Positions 22,151 through 33,974 are shown, counted from the first letter of the stretch. The stretch is 64,000 bases of DNA from Fusarium oxysporum f. sp. lycopersici 4287 (GCF_000149955.1 NC_030999.1:500460-564459); one strand, 5' to 3'. Made by a program: numbers and translations. The notes: a model not told the origin generated them from the letters alone.

Positions 22151-23825
22151 ATGTCAACTATACAAAGCCAGAGCTCACCGGCCACTTTACTATGGGATCA
22201 CCAAGACCTGATTCCCCTTCAAAAGAACCTTGGTGAAGAAGATTTAGTCTTGTTATTAACACCTGCTGTTGTTCCGTTAGACCAGAGTCCTACCAACGCA
22301 AGTGATCCTTTCGAGCCTCTCGGTAAAGCACTTGCGCGCACACATCCTTGGATCCGGCATGTTCCTTATAGTAAGGAGCGTGGCATTACCGACATTCATG
22401 TGGCATTCATCAAGCGAGCACGAGTCGTTATCTTCGTGCTGACTGGCTTCTCGACAGAGGAAGGTTTATTTCAGCTTGAACTCGCCGAGGTTGCTCGTGA
22501 GGTGTGTGAAGAACGCCCTTTAGTGCTGGTAGCCTGCTGTGAAGTTTCGGAAAAGGGGGCCCGCGCGGATGGTTTCCCAACTCTCATTCAGTGTCCGGGG
22601 TACTTTGTGGCAGAGTTACAAGCCGTCGCCGTTCTTTTGACAAGTGAACGACCGACAACAGAGGCCACGCCAAAGACCCGTAACTCTCCTCCCCCGCCAA
22701 CTTGGCCGCTCCTGAAATGGGACTACGACAGAGATCTCCCAGAGACCCACGCTTTATGGGAAGCATGTTTGCCTTCCAAGTTCCATCTAAATCGCTCGAC
22801 TCTTGGTTCTCTGTTGAAACGCGATGGATATGCCATGCATTACTTGGTGAGAGAACCGCATAAAGGGGAGTCCATTGGATTTTGTGCAACATTCACAACG
22901 TTTACGGATAGCAGTGGCGACCGACTGATTGGATCAATAGCCGCCATCATCGTTCATAAAGACTTTCGGGGCCAAGGTGTTGGGCGCTTCCTCCACGACG
23001 AAGTCGTGCGCAAACTTAAGAATATTCGAGGTGTCGGCATCACTCAACTTGGAAGCACATTTCCAAGATTACTATACGGTCTACCTGTTGGCGAAACTGA
23101 TCTGGAGTGGTTCGAAAAACTAGAGTGGAACATGAAGGAATCCACACTTGGAAACGGGCGGCGAGTGCTCGATTGGCTCTTGAGATTTGCCGACCATCCA
23201 GTTCCTGACCTGGCTTCCGCTGGCTTAACGTTCAGGCCATGCCAGCTAAAGGATTACGAGAAGGTTGTCGAGATGGCGAATAAGGAGTCACAGAAGAAAT
23301 ACAGGTTTGGGTGGTACGACCAATACGCCAAAACGATGGACAGTTGCTACATGAATGACATTGTAGTCGGGCTTGAAGGGGAAAATCTGGTCGCTGCGGC
23401 AATAACATATTTTCCAAATAACGGGAGCCCTTGCGGCGCAGATATTCCATGGCCAGCCTCAATCGGACAGAGCATTGGAGGAGTTTCGTGCATCTGCATC
23501 AAAGGTCGGCCACAATCCAAACCATGTTATCTGACATTGACTAACTGTTAAATTAGATGAAGACCCGGATATGGCCAATCCCCGTGAATCGGTGGCTACT
23601 AGATTGCTCCTGGCTTGTCGGCAGACTCTGAGCGAGAGAGGAATGGTGGGGATGTTTGTTGATGGCAGCAGGTCGGATGAAAACGTTCTACAGTCTTTAG
23701 GTAGGCAAGATCGTCTGAGCTTCTCACTTACTGCAACTCGCTGATTTTGGACTCTACTAGGCTTCTACAAATGGGCAGAATACAAAGAAGTTTGGCGACA
23801 AGCTGTTGGATGTGTGGAGGAATAA
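22151..23825 (+). CDS. GH3 C-terminal domain fused to two GNAT acetyltransferase modules, catalytic GH3 domain missing
   Basis: Exons 22151-23504, 23557-23700 and 23761-23825 give 520 aa. Introns are 52 bp (GTCGGC...TTAG, branch GACTAAC) and 60 bp (GTAGGC...CTAG). Residues about 10-170 (TLLWDHQDLIPL; DLVLLLTP; VVIFVLTGFSTEEG; RPLVLVACCE) look like the C-terminal alpha/beta domain of fungal NagZ-type GH3 beta-N-acetylglucosaminidases. Residues about 195-360 form a GNAT module with the acetyl-CoA loop DFRGQGVGRFLHDE near residue 275. A second GNAT-like module runs from about 360 to the end (SLGFYKWAEYKEVW). GH3 plus C-terminal GNAT is a known fungal architecture, such as Rhizomucor Nag. Here the N-terminal barrel with its active site is absent, so glycosidase activity is not expected. 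An acetyltransferase-only role or a 5'-truncated relic are both possible. Confidence 0.75.
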
Positions 23826-24692
23826 GTCGCAAGCATCCAAGTTCAGGGCTTTAATTTGCATCGCCAAGAGAGGAACGACACAGGTCAGTTACCTGCAGGA
23901 GCTTGGGAACGTATTCAAAGAAAAGTTCTGTTAAATCGCTTTCTGTTTCCGGATCTGATCAGTTGAAATTGACGAGTACGAGCAACCGAGTTGGACAGTA
24001 GATGTGCAGCTCAGAAGTGCGTCGCATAACCGATTACTCTGCGATATAAATTAAGTACCGGTCAGGCACGTCAAGTCGCTCAAGAGTATTACTAGTTAGA
24101 AAACACTGCCTGTCAGTGAACCAGACGAGTCACAATTGATTGGCCGTACACGAATCAGTCAGCTGGTACTTTTCTTTCTTTAAAGATACTATTCCCAAGG
24201 GCATGGCGATGTGTGAAGTGGAAGAGGCAGAGAGGAGTGTGCATGATGGGCCCAGAGTAAACAGGGGAGATTTATTTGCGCAGCGGCACGGGATACGCAA
24301 TGATGAACTTTCGGTCAATCCGACCCTCCCAACCTTGGCGGTCCATCTACCAACCAACAGCTCAAAGCGAGCCAACCGTTTGACCCAATTCGCTATTGAG
24401 CCACGAAACCGGTAGGCAGAACTCTCGGCCTCGGCCTCGGTGTCTTGTTTTTGTTATCTTTTCGAGCTCACATCATTCCCTTGCAACTCCGACAGATCAT
24501 CCATCTTTTCACCTGGCAGTTCAATGTTGAGTCTCCTCGAGTTGAGCATAGTACGCCAGTCGTTGTATACCTCAATTTGTCGTCCTGCAACGCAGTTTTT
24601 GCCCAGGCCGTCGTGGACTAGCGTTACCTTGCCCTTTCCGTCTCGAATACTCGCCACTGAAACTCTTTCTACCGCCCAAAGACCCTTCGGTA
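23826..24692. other. Intergenic region and leader of the next gene
   Basis: No supported gene. A CT-rich stretch ahead of 24693 resembles a leader. Short frames at 24140-24415 and 24454-24657 have no features. Confidence 0.45.
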
Positions 24693-25122
24693 ATGTGCTA
24701 CTTTGATCAAATGCGCTGGGCGTGCGGCTACTGGCGTTGGGGCCACTTTCGTCAACAGTGCAACAAAGAATACCGGATGGGCGAGACGTGCGGCCTGAAG
24801 CTTGTCTACGAAACCAGGACTGAGAGAGATGTGTGCAAACTCTGCCAGGATACCGAGAAGAAGCAGCGCCGGTATGATAAGATGTATCGCGACGTTCAGC
24901 GCTGGCAGAGGGAGGGCAACCGAAACGCGACCATTGAGCGAACGTGTGCCGAGATGCAAGAAGTACTTGGTCAAATCTATCGTATGAGAGAGGAGCATGA
25001 TCACAGGCTGCAATCTCTTGGCCAGGTGGGTCTAGAATATTACTTCCTTTCTTTGTTTATTCGCACAGGCATTGTGTGCGACGAGGAAGTTTACATGAGT
25101 GACTAACCCATCATTGCAGTAA
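24693..25122 (+). CDS. Small Cys/Arg-rich protein, 111 aa, unknown function
   Basis: Exon 24693-25025 encodes 111 aa starting MCYFDQMRWACGYWRWG. It has Cys residues in QQCNKEY, ETCGLKL and CKLCQ, suggesting a small metal-binding or disulphide-linked head. A charged helical tail follows (RRYDKMYRDVQRWQREGN; MREEHDHRLQSLG). The frame then meets a 94-bp intron, 25026-25119 (GTGGGT...TTGCAG, branch CTAAC), and the next exon begins directly with the TAA stop at 25120-25122. If the intron is retained the protein gains 26 residues and ends at a TAA that overlaps the branch point. It resembles a family of short fungal proteins of this style; I cannot give a function. Confidence 0.6.
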
Positions 25123-26546
25123 AGTAACGAGATGCCAGTGAGGTACCCTACACTGCCTGACGAGTTCCTCTGCTCGATTTTGGCATGCTGTACTGTCTCT
25201 TCAGCTAGTTGAAGCAGTAGCGCTTGCGACAATGCAAAGAGTTTGTAGGATGTCGAGAGGTGTGCTCCAACTGTTGCATGATTGGCGTTGGTAGACGGGT
25301 CGGGCTAGCATGATATAGCTGAAGTGCACGTCAGACCAGCTCCGAGTGAGATCTCGTTTGTCTTGTAACTTGTCAGGCTATCAATTTAAAGTTGAGACAC
25401 AGACTATTTTGGTCAAAGAAGCACGCTGTCGGAGCAAGTAAACAGGCGAACCCAAATCCTCCCAGGGAACGCTGGCTACGGCGATGCCTGGATGAGCCGC
25501 CTTGACTTCAGTCACCGAGGTTGTTGCCAACGTACTATTACGTCTGAAAGGATTGGCCGTCTTTAGTTAGCATGCCAATTGCAAGGTGGATCAAAAACAC
25601 CATGGCGTAGTCCAGCTGCGAAGTAGATTGGGAAAGACTTAGGAACGGCTCACGCCTCTTGGGGCGAGCTTGATGGCCGCGCTGCTAAATCCCACGGTCC
25701 AGCGGCCGGGCCACAACGTTCGAGACTTGGTACATGAACTTGCCTTGACACGTGGCTTATCGCATGGCGTGTTGCGCCGGCCCTTTATCCGTGCGGTCCG
25801 GTCATGTTGTTCTCCAAAGACGCAGAGTTTCCCCATATCTTAGTTCCTTGATTGTTGTTGTGCGCTAACAATTGACCGCGTCTACTGTCATCCGTACCGG
25901 AGATGACTAGCGATCGTAAAAGCCCAGAAGAGCTGGGTTCCGCCCCCTGTTGGAAACGCTGATCAATTTCGCGGCCAAGCGGAGGTCTGTACCTGGGCTG
26001 CACGAGAGAGGCGCGCTGCATATGCACAATTGACTGCCAGTGCAAAATGAGACCCGCAGGTACAAGCGTTGGGTGGATTACTTCCGTGTCCCCTGGCCCA
26101 TGTCGTGTGTAGAAAAAGAGTAGCGTGACGATGTGACGGGGGTACCCTGGTCATTACGACCCTTCAAAAAACCCCAGCACCAACACGACTACGTAAAGAC
26201 AAGCTTCCCTGTTTTCGGGGAGTATAGCGGGTGGGAGATGAGACAACTCCACCGAGTAGTGGCTTGGGCTTGACAAGGGTGACCGCGCTGTCCGCGAAAG
26301 TGTTGCGCAGGACGCTCGGTAGGGGACAGGAGACTCCTTGCGTTCCTCCAAGACATTTAAAGAATGGACTAGTCACAATGAAATCAATAATCAATTCTTC
26401 CTCCATTTCTCTATCTTGTTGATAAGGTTGAAAATTATTTACTCTTCAACTCAATTGTCTACGTTTCTTTTCGAATATCCGCGCCACGTTGAACTTGTCA
26501 TCTTATTCCTTTTCCACTTCTCCCTGTATTCCTGTTTTACACCGTC
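25123..26546. other. Intergenic region and leader of the 388-aa gene
   Basis: No gene recognised. The last 150 bp are very CT-rich (about 26390-26546), a common leader style for expressed fungal genes. Confidence 0.45.
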
Positions 26547-27713
26547 ATGGCCATGGATGCGCTTAAGAATCTCGTCAACAACGTCCCAGACTGGTTACAG
26601 CGACTCGACGACCTCAGCGGCCAGATTGACCGACGCCAAGCCGAGTTGGCCGCTGTTGCTGCCGCAGAGGGCAAAAGTGCACAGACAAAGTCGCTTCGCA
26701 ACAAAGGCTCGACCGAGTCACTCAAACCTAAAGACGAGCCCCCAATGTTCCATACCGAGGCTCCAGCGAACGAGGACATCTCCGAAGATGGCGCAGGCGG
26801 AAACACAGCCCAGATACCAGTCAAGCCCGAGACACCTAAGGTGCATACCCCAAGCCCTGGCTCCATTCGTCAGCAACAAGAGATCATCAAAGCTGCACAA
26901 GCTAGAGCACGAGCTAAGGTCAGGAAGAAGCCCAAGTCGCCATCCATGATGTCCAATGAAGACGCCCCTGCCGCCTATCGAACACGGAGCATGATCATTG
27001 TCTATTATGATAGCTATGTTCAGAGCTTCTTTGACGATCTTGTGAGGTTTGTCTCGTCAAGTCGAAACCTGATGCGCAAAGCCAAGATGGCCGCAAGAGT
27101 TGCCCAGATCAAGAAGCTTGCGGAGCAAGACGTATCAGAGGATGGAAGTAATGACGACGCTCTCCCTTCTCTACGATACATGAGCAGTAGACGGTTCGGT
27201 CCTATGTCAATATCCCGACCTGGCGCTGGCGACCAACCACCAGACGTATACGATAAGCTAGACAAGGGCCTCGAGTTCGTGCAGAGCATGTGTGAGCACG
27301 GTGCTCATCAGTTCCTTCGCGATGGCGACTGCAACGACGAGATCAGTAAGGTACAGAAACGACTGACCGAGATTCTCGAGATGGCCAAGACGGAGATGGA
27401 GCGCGTTGAGCGTGAAGAGCCTGAATTAGCAAAGGAAACAGGCGAGGTGGGCAAAGTCCGAACACGGCGACCCATAAGTATGCGCCGGGATATGACTGTT
27501 GGCCACAAGGACGGTAGCCCGACACCTAAGGAGGAGATCGAGTTGGAGCCCGCAACGCTCGAAGCTGCCGAACCTATCATCGCAGCAGATGCCATGGCAC
27601 CTATGGCTGTGGATCCGAATATCATGGAAGCTGACGAGGGCATCGATATCGAAATGGAACTTCCCAAACTACAATATCGATCGACCCGGGCGATGCGTAG
27701 TCGCGGACCATAG
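26547..27713 (+). CDS. Hypothetical protein, 388 aa
   Basis: Single-exon intact frame with two in-frame Met codons at the start (26547, 26553). Residues about 5-40 form an amphipathic helix (DWLQRLDDLSGQIDRRQAEL). Residues 45-145 are charged and disordered in appearance, with a basic patch (RARAKVRKKPKSPS). Residues about 150-205 look conserved and helical (IIVYYDSYVQSFFDDLVRF; RKAKMAARVAQIKKLAEQD), as do residues 235-290 (GLEFVQSMCEHGAHQFLRDG; VQKRLTEILEMAKTEMERV). The tail is Glu/Pro-rich. No catalytic motif is visible. The strong leader and clean codon use suggest an expressed gene. Function unknown. Confidence 0.75.
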   Translation: MAMDALKNLVNNVPDWLQRLDDLSGQIDRRQAELAAVAAAEGKSAQTKSLRNKGSTESLKPKDEPPMFHTEAPANEDISEDGAGGNTAQIPVKPETPKVHTPSPGSIRQQQEIIKAAQARARAKVRKKPKSPSMMSNEDAPAAYRTRSMIIVYYDSYVQSFFDDLVRFVSSSRNLMRKAKMAARVAQIKKLAEQDVSEDGSNDDALPSLRYMSSRRFGPMSISRPGAGDQPPDVYDKLDKGLEFVQSMCEHGAHQFLRDGDCNDEISKVQKRLTEILEMAKTEMERVEREEPELAKETGEVGKVRTRRPISMRRDMTVGHKDGSPTPKEEIELEPATLEAAEPIIAADAMAPMAVDPNIMEADEGIDIEMELPKLQYRSTRAMRSRGP

Positions 27714-29587
27714 AGTGGTGTTTCTAGTTTACTTGCTTTTGAAGTTGCTTGTTGGATGTAATTTACAATTTTGAATCGACATGTTTGCGATTATCTCCAT
27801 GGCGATGACTGGAAGTGTCACTGCGTAATGATGTGCAAAGGCCAGTATGAGCTACCCGAACAATAAAATGGGTTGTCCAGCCTCGCTCCATCTGTGGACT
27901 CCTATAAGCAGTTGATGAGTTTCGCAGCATGAGCCCATCTCGATTTGCCGCTATCATCATGGCATCTCGGTCGAAGACTTACGGATTTTTTGCCAATGTG
28001 TTCCTACAGAAATGGTGCCGCCACCGACAGCCCGGGTCATGGCAGGTTTGGTAGATGGAGCTTACTTTTGCATCGTCAAAAGGAGATTCGTGTGACACGG
28101 AACATCGGTCTTCCCTGAAATGCCCTACCCTAGACCCTTCGGATGAGACTCCGTGCATTTCTCCTCAGTCAATTTAGCAGCCCTTCACTTTTCCAGCGAT
28201 TCTTCGATCCAAATATAGATTACATATATCCTCTTCTAGGGAGGTCTGAGGGATTCTTATGTCACGAACATTCAGAGGTAGAACAAGGAGTTCGCACAAA
28301 AGATCTCGATTCCCCAATGTGAGCTAGAATAGATCTCATTAGCTGGACTGTCGACCATACTATTGTAGTACAGGTTAAGCTTGAAGGGAGATGTGGCTAC
28401 GACCCACAAAACATGAACAACAGATCCAGCGGAATCTCAGATTCTTCGCCAACTGATCGCAATGAAATACAGGTGAATTGATACAAATTCCTCGAACGCA
28501 ACAAGGCCCCAATCCCTACTTGTAACTTCTCTCGCCTATCGAGCGGGTAGAGCCTCCTAAATGCTACGAACTGTAGTGCGGTGGTGAATACACTATCATC
28601 GCCGCTGTTTCTTCACGCCAACAGCGTATCGCGCTTGCGTCGCAATGCGTTGTCGACTTGACTCGGTAGCTATTGAGTGCTGAAATCACAGCATCTCCAC
28701 TAGCCGTCCCAACTACCCTTGTTGATCTACAAAAAGAAGTAAACGTCGAAATACAAACATATACCCGCATGTTGACTACCTCGACTTGCTTGCATGTACT
28801 GTTACTGACTTTGAGTCGTGCCCACCCGACAAAGGATACAGAAGGTCCGCATGATATGGATCCTAGAAGCCCCAAACTCAGACCCGCACGTCCAGATATT
28901 AATCCATCTCGATCTCCTTCTCCAGACATACCTAAAACTCATATCGGTCTCCCATGGTGGAGTTGGTATGTTGTGACGAAGACTCGCCAAGCGAAGAGTC
29001 ACGGCGAGAAGGGCCGTAGACGTCAAGATCATGGGCGACCCTTTGCTTCAGCGCCTTGCTACAGGCGCTCTACAAGCTGCTTCTATTGGGAAGGCATTGC
29101 CATTTCTCGCTGCCTCGGTTCGAAAGACTAGACAGAGTTCCATCTACGGCGAGCCCCCTCTCGACACTAACCCTAAACTGCGTTTCCAGCTGTCCATGGT
29201 TTCAACTTGACGACTGAAATGGGCGATTCGGTGGGCAAAGCGGATGCTTGCTTTTAGCGTGGTCGCAAGTTTAAGTGTCAGGCAGCAATGGGCCGAGGAG
29301 ACTTCGGCCATGTTGGTTGAGAAGATGGCCAACATACATGAGGCAACTCGTCGGTATTTATAATGAAGCGAGACGGGGAGCTCCACTACAGCCATTACCT
29401 GCAATGTAGTAGAATGCCTTTTCCTTTACCAACGTGGACTAAAGGAGAAATCATTGTAGATTCCCATCGGCGAAGGGAACAACGGGTCCGGGAACTGCGG
29501 TGTGATTCAGACAATCCTTTAGACAGTAGGGTATATATCATAACAAATTTAAAATCAAAACACTCCTCTTTACGCCGTGACTGTAAC
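27714..29587. other. Region between convergent genes
   Basis: 3' flank of the 388-aa gene and of the nuclease-like gene. One weak candidate gene (28855-29210) is listed separately; otherwise nothing recognised. Confidence 0.4.
28855..29210 (+). CDS. Possible small two-exon gene (weak)
   Basis: From ATG 28855 the frame reads MDPRSPKLRPARPDINPSRS, then DIPKTHIGLPWWS. A GTATGT donor near 28966 could join an AAG acceptor near 29011 to a second frame, KIMGDPLLQRLATGALQ and FLAASVRKTRQSSIYG, ending at TGA 29208-29210. The second part looks protein-like, but the acceptor has no good branch point and I know no relative. It may be a relic. Confidence 0.2.
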
Positions 29588-31081
29588 TCATGGCTGCGCC
29601 AACGCCCGTGTAAGAACTTCGGTAATCCACGTCTTGAACGGCCCCTCCATCCACTTGACAATCGCCTTGAATGCAGTTTGAAGCTGATACATACCCGTCA
29701 ACGAACCGCTGTTGCCAATGATAGCCTGCTCGGCATAAAGAATTTGCTAACGAAGGTTAGTTGAACTGACCAGAAGGACAGAAAGACGGGGGAGACAACT
29801 CACGACTTCATTTCCACCATCCACCGCAAACATGATCGTCCAGGAACCTGCTGAAACCTGAATGAGAGGAATTGTAATGATGCGCTCGGCCGCCCCACCG
29901 CGCCTCATGATGCTGCGCAGACTCTCGTGCCATGCTGCGACCCAGACCCCAAGCTGAACCCCGGAGGTCTCGAGATTGCCAGCCGATGTTTTGGTCTCGA
30001 TGAATACGGGCGCAGGACGATTTTTGAGTGGCCCGTACGCTGTCTGGTTGACTGTTCCGTCAGCTATAGGATTCGTGTACTGCTTAATAATAGTAGCGAG
30101 TTGTTCATCCGGTTCGAGAGCGAGTGCAAAGTCAACCATCTTATGCACTGACTTTGTCGTGTGGGCCCGTGATACCGACGTGTTACTTGTGCCACTGGTA
30201 TTGCGGCTACTCGTCGACGATGTACTCTCGACGTCGTCGTCGGCAGTAATGAAACATGGGCGAAATCTTGGCACGATGCGGGCTGATGTTATGTCCTCCG
30301 GCATGACGGACGGGGTCTCGGTAAGCATGTGAAGGATTGGGTAGTGAATATGGGAATTCCAGGCAGCTTCGGAGCGACCCCATTCAGTCGATTGCTTCGT
30401 GCGCTTGACTATGTCTTCAAAGCGGGAGTGTTTCTCAACAAGGGATTCAAGTGCCTTCTCACCCAAGGTTTCGCCCGCAGGCTGCCACATAGCACGACGA
30501 GCATTGGGAATTCTCACAGTTGGCTTGTCTTTCAGGGCGTGTGGGAGAATCTCAGACCCCCATTGCACCTCTTGTAATGCATCGTACAGATCATGAGCAT
30601 CAGAGGGAAGTGCTTTTCTTAGATCGGACTCCATGCTGAACCTTATTGGGTGGTCAAGTCGATGCAGATCGCTTCGTTTCCTGTATTGTTTTGATGGCGA
30701 GGGACTTCGTTGGTTTCGTGTCCGGGATGCCTGTCTGAAAGGGAGATGCGGTCGGTAGTTAAGGTCTTTTGTGAAAATGCTTGTAGCATCTGTCGAGTCG
30801 ACGGTGGAGCCAGCGACATTGAACGAGGGAGGCGGATGATCGAAGATATCGCCTGCGTTATTGGAAACTGGTGCTTGTGGTGTTCTATCAGGATCATGTT
30901 GGCGGTCTTCCGTCCGCTTTCGTTTCGAAGGACTCTCCATTGAATCGCTGCTGAGCCTCCTCTTAGGTTCGTTCGAAGTGCCGCAAATGTCAATGTCGAC
31001 AAATCCGTGCTCGTTGAAAGTAGTGGGAGGGCTCAGAGGATCAAGTTTACTGATCCACGTACGGATATCTTCGATGCGCAT
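29588..31081 (-). CDS. PD-(D/E)XK nuclease-like domain protein, 478 aa
   Basis: Exon 31081-29804 joins exon 29746-29588 across a 57-bp intron (GTGAGT...CGTTAG, with CTAAC). The N-terminal 150 residues are Ser/Pro/Arg-rich and disordered. The C-terminal half has KMVDFALALEP (candidate catalytic Asp), then RPAPVFIETKTSAG (the ExK motif) and VQLGVWVAAWHESLR, and ends in YQLQTAFKAIVKWMEGPF. This order matches a fungal PD-(D/E)XK nuclease-like domain family that is abundant in Fusarium. The residues needed for metal binding are kept. The family's biological role is not established; a transposon or genome-conflict link has been imagined for expanded families but is not shown here. Ignoring the intron would end the protein after 444 aa and lose the last helix. 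Confidence 0.75.
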
Positions 31082-32125
31082 GCTGGGTATACAAAAGAAT
31101 GCTTGTGTTGTTGTGTTAGGGTCGGAATGAAATGGTGGTTTGTTGATAGGGATTTTAGTCCAGGATTAACTGGGGCGGGGCGGTTATTATTGGATTGGTT
31201 GGTTGGCGTGACGACACATGTGGGGACTGTTGTTAACGTACTGACACTTTTGTTAATTACATCGAGTAGAGACAGATATCAGTCTAACCCCATCCCGGAA
31301 ACAGTTTAGCGTTACTGTCGCTAAACGTCCCGTTTTCTAGAGATGGTAACAAATCTTGATGTTTGGCTTTGAATGTTCACTCATGCTTGACTGGCAGCAA
31401 GGAGTAGGAACTTGGTCCACCGTGCCAGCGAGTGGTATCTCTGGAGACTTCGAAAGACGAGTAAACAATCTCTTTGTTCCGTAGATGATGTAGAGTTCCA
31501 GCTTCTTCGGTCCGGTCCGTCGCCATTGCTACATAAGTCCATCTTTGAAACTGCACCAAACCCAAAATTGCATGGATAGAAATGTTTGCCAAAGGGTACA
31601 GCCCTCCTTGGTAAAGTCTTTCAACTAATAAACCCGTATGACAACATCCAGTTTGGTATTACGCTGATTGATTAGAATTCCATTCTCGAAGAAATAATCG
31701 AGATCTTGATAGGCAGTGTGTCACGAAGGTAAGGGCCTATAAGAAGAGCCGGAAACACGTTCTTGTCCCGAAGGCTTGTGGGTCCTGGTGACGTGACAGC
31801 CAACCAGTACATCTGCTTACCAGTACAGTGGGGGGGAGGGAAGTTAGTACCCCGCTTTCCCACGTAACATCACCATCAGCATAACAGTAATACATTATAT
31901 TCACTCCCAGGCATCTTTATGATTATTAATTGTAATGGTTCCGCAAAGATATAATTGTCCTCAAAAGAGGATGGCGATTCGGACGATGTATAATTGCCAT
32001 GTACCAGCCTTCGCTATCGGTCTTGATTGAGGCTGCCCATTGAAACTTGCTCGAGGCGGCCCATAATTTGACATAAAAGAAGGCCGAGACTGACGCCTCT
32101 CACATATTAAAGAATTTCGATAAAA
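31082..32125. other. Intergenic region
   Basis: No gene recognised. A clean hairpin, GTTTAGCG (31304-31311) with CGCTAAAC (31319-31326), lies downstream of a T/G-rich tract. The right end is the leader of the following pseudogene. Confidence 0.4.
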
Positions 32126-33018
32126 ATGCCACCAATTCCCAAAAAGCTTCCGCCATGCGCTGGGCCGAAGCTTGATATGTTTCTACATGACGAGTCACGC
32201 ATTCAGTGGATGGAGAGAATTGACAAGGATGTAACCTCAAGTAAAGGTTATGTATTCAAGGCTCACATCGGCGGTCGTGGGTACGCCATAAAAGTGGTAT
32301 GTAACAATCAAAATCTTCTGTTACTTCTCTCCTTTCCAGTAATTGTTCTTGTCTGATCATAGTCTGTATAATAGTTCAAACTTTTTAACCTATAGATACA
32401 AAGTACTTTTGGGGGCCACTGCTAGGTGAAGACACGTCTCTTGACACTGCTGCATACGATACAGATCCATTCTATGGAGAATGCCGAGAATATGGTCAAA
32501 TAAATAAAGCCACTTAGGAGAATATTCTCAAACCAGAAGTGGTCGTGCTATGCCATGGATTCTTCTTCCTCAAACCTGAGGACCAGAAAGCTTTGGAGGG
32601 TCGTGGAATTGACCTTGGGCTAGATTCGGTAGATTCGAAGCATCAGGAGTCTACGATCGGAGGCCTAAGAGCTAGAGCTATTGTAAAGAATCTTGCAACT
32701 TAAAACAGTGGTATAACCTCGACGAGTATCAGAAAGATTCTAAGTAAGGTTGTCTTACTGAACAAGGCTGGAATCTACAACATGGACATACGGGTCGGCA
32801 ACTTTCGTGATGGGCAATTGGTAGGCTTTGGATCTTCTTGGACCGAGCCTCATACTCTTCTGGCTGCACAGAGCCATGAAGCAGCTGTTGAGTGAAAATT
32901 GGCCGATTGAGTCATGTTTGATCAGATGGTTGAACATGCAGAACTGAAGAACCGTGGAGATGTTAAAGCGATACATATCATGCAACTTAGGTCACATAAA
33001 CGGAAACGGCGACAATGA
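32126..33018 (+). pseudogene. Protein-kinase-like / FTA2-like pseudogene
   Basis: Exon 32126-32296 (PPIPKKLPPCAGPKLDMFL; IQWMERIDKD; YVFKAHIGGRGYAIKV) resembles the N-lobe of kinase-like proteins, with a Lys in AIKV. It joins across a 78-bp intron (32297-32374) to FKLFN. A one-base shift near 32389 then moves to the frame carrying WGPLLGEDTSLDTAAYDTDP, KPEVVVLCHGFFFLKPEDQ, GGLRARAIVK and YNMDIRVGNFRDGQLVGFG, a catalytic-loop-like sequence. In-frame stops occur at 32515 (TAG), 32701 (TAA), 32893 (TGA) and 32908 (TGA), and the frame closes at 33016-33018. Several stops could come from CAG, CAA or CGA by C-to-T change. The pattern recalls Fusarium proteins annotated as kinetochore Sim4 subunit FTA2-like; the exact family name needs a search. 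Non-functional. Confidence 0.7.
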
Positions 33019-33881
33019 ACTGTTACATCTAATAAGCGGCGTACTAGGGCATATGTAGCAAGTTCAATAAACTATCTCTAAGCCAGCAGTGGCGCTTCGT
33101 GTTCCTTGATATCCAAGCGCAGACTGGGACGACTATGATGTTCTAGTTCTATGTTACTCATCAGCGTCCTTAACGAGATGGACATCTCCAGCCAACGCTC
33201 GATGAAACTGGTAGTGTCTCATAACTCAACTTGCGTTATGGGCCCCCTTGGTCTTCCAGCCCTGTGGCCGACGACCCATATTGGCTTTGCTTTGTTTCCT
33301 AGCCAAGGGTCAGCAGAATTCTGTGAGATTTGCTACCCGATATCTCTAGCAAGAGTCACCTGGGAAGAAACAGCTCAATATCGTTAGTAATATAGCAAGT
33401 GAAGCCGCCGGCTGTAACGTAAGCTCATGACTTGGAGGCGGAGGTGAACTGTGGGATAGATCGTTACGGGAGGTTATGCACAGGGAGGTCAGGCGCTTTA
33501 CAAATAAAGTTCCCATAGGATTTAAGACTTTGTCTGATCTCTACGGCTACATAAGGACCTATATCTGCCTTGTTGTGCCCCAAAATAGCTACCATAGGGC
33601 AAGCATTCGTGAAAGGGCTACATTATGTACTTGTCTATTCTCAACTGAAACCAACAGATAAAACTGAGCCTGATGGAAAAGAAGGAAAGAGAATAACGTG
33701 AGACAACATTAACAAATGTGATAAATTCGTCTTGGGCCAACAGATGCATCTTCCAAGAATCCCATCCGTTCGTCACTAAAACCGTGCCAAAAGCCTGAAC
33801 TACTCCGGTATCCTAAAGGCACTGAGGACACTAGCCTCCTTACCTGTATCGCACTGAAAACCACAAACAAATTCCATCAGA
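33019..33881. other. Intergenic region
   Basis: Degraded sequence with no supported gene. Confidence 0.4.
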
Positions 33882-33974
33882 TCAAGGCCTACGGTGAGTG
33901 TCCCTTGTTGCCCACCCAGTCTTTGGAACTCGAGGCTGAACGGGAACCCACTGACCGGTTCGCGGATCCTGTTC
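33882..33974 (-). pseudogene. Read-on tail of the bZIP gene after its TAA
   Basis: Directly after TAA 33977-33975, in the same frame, the sequence reads EQDPRTGQWVPVQPRVPKTG, then WATRDTHRRP, before TGA at 33884-33882. The Pro/Gln-rich style matches the protein before the stop, so this is most likely the former C-terminus. CAA to TAA is the simplest origin. Confidence 0.5.

Noticed and set aside
31304..31326. 8-bp hairpin as a terminator or RNA gene
   Set aside because: Isolated short stem with no T tract or RNA-gene context; hairpins of this size occur by chance.
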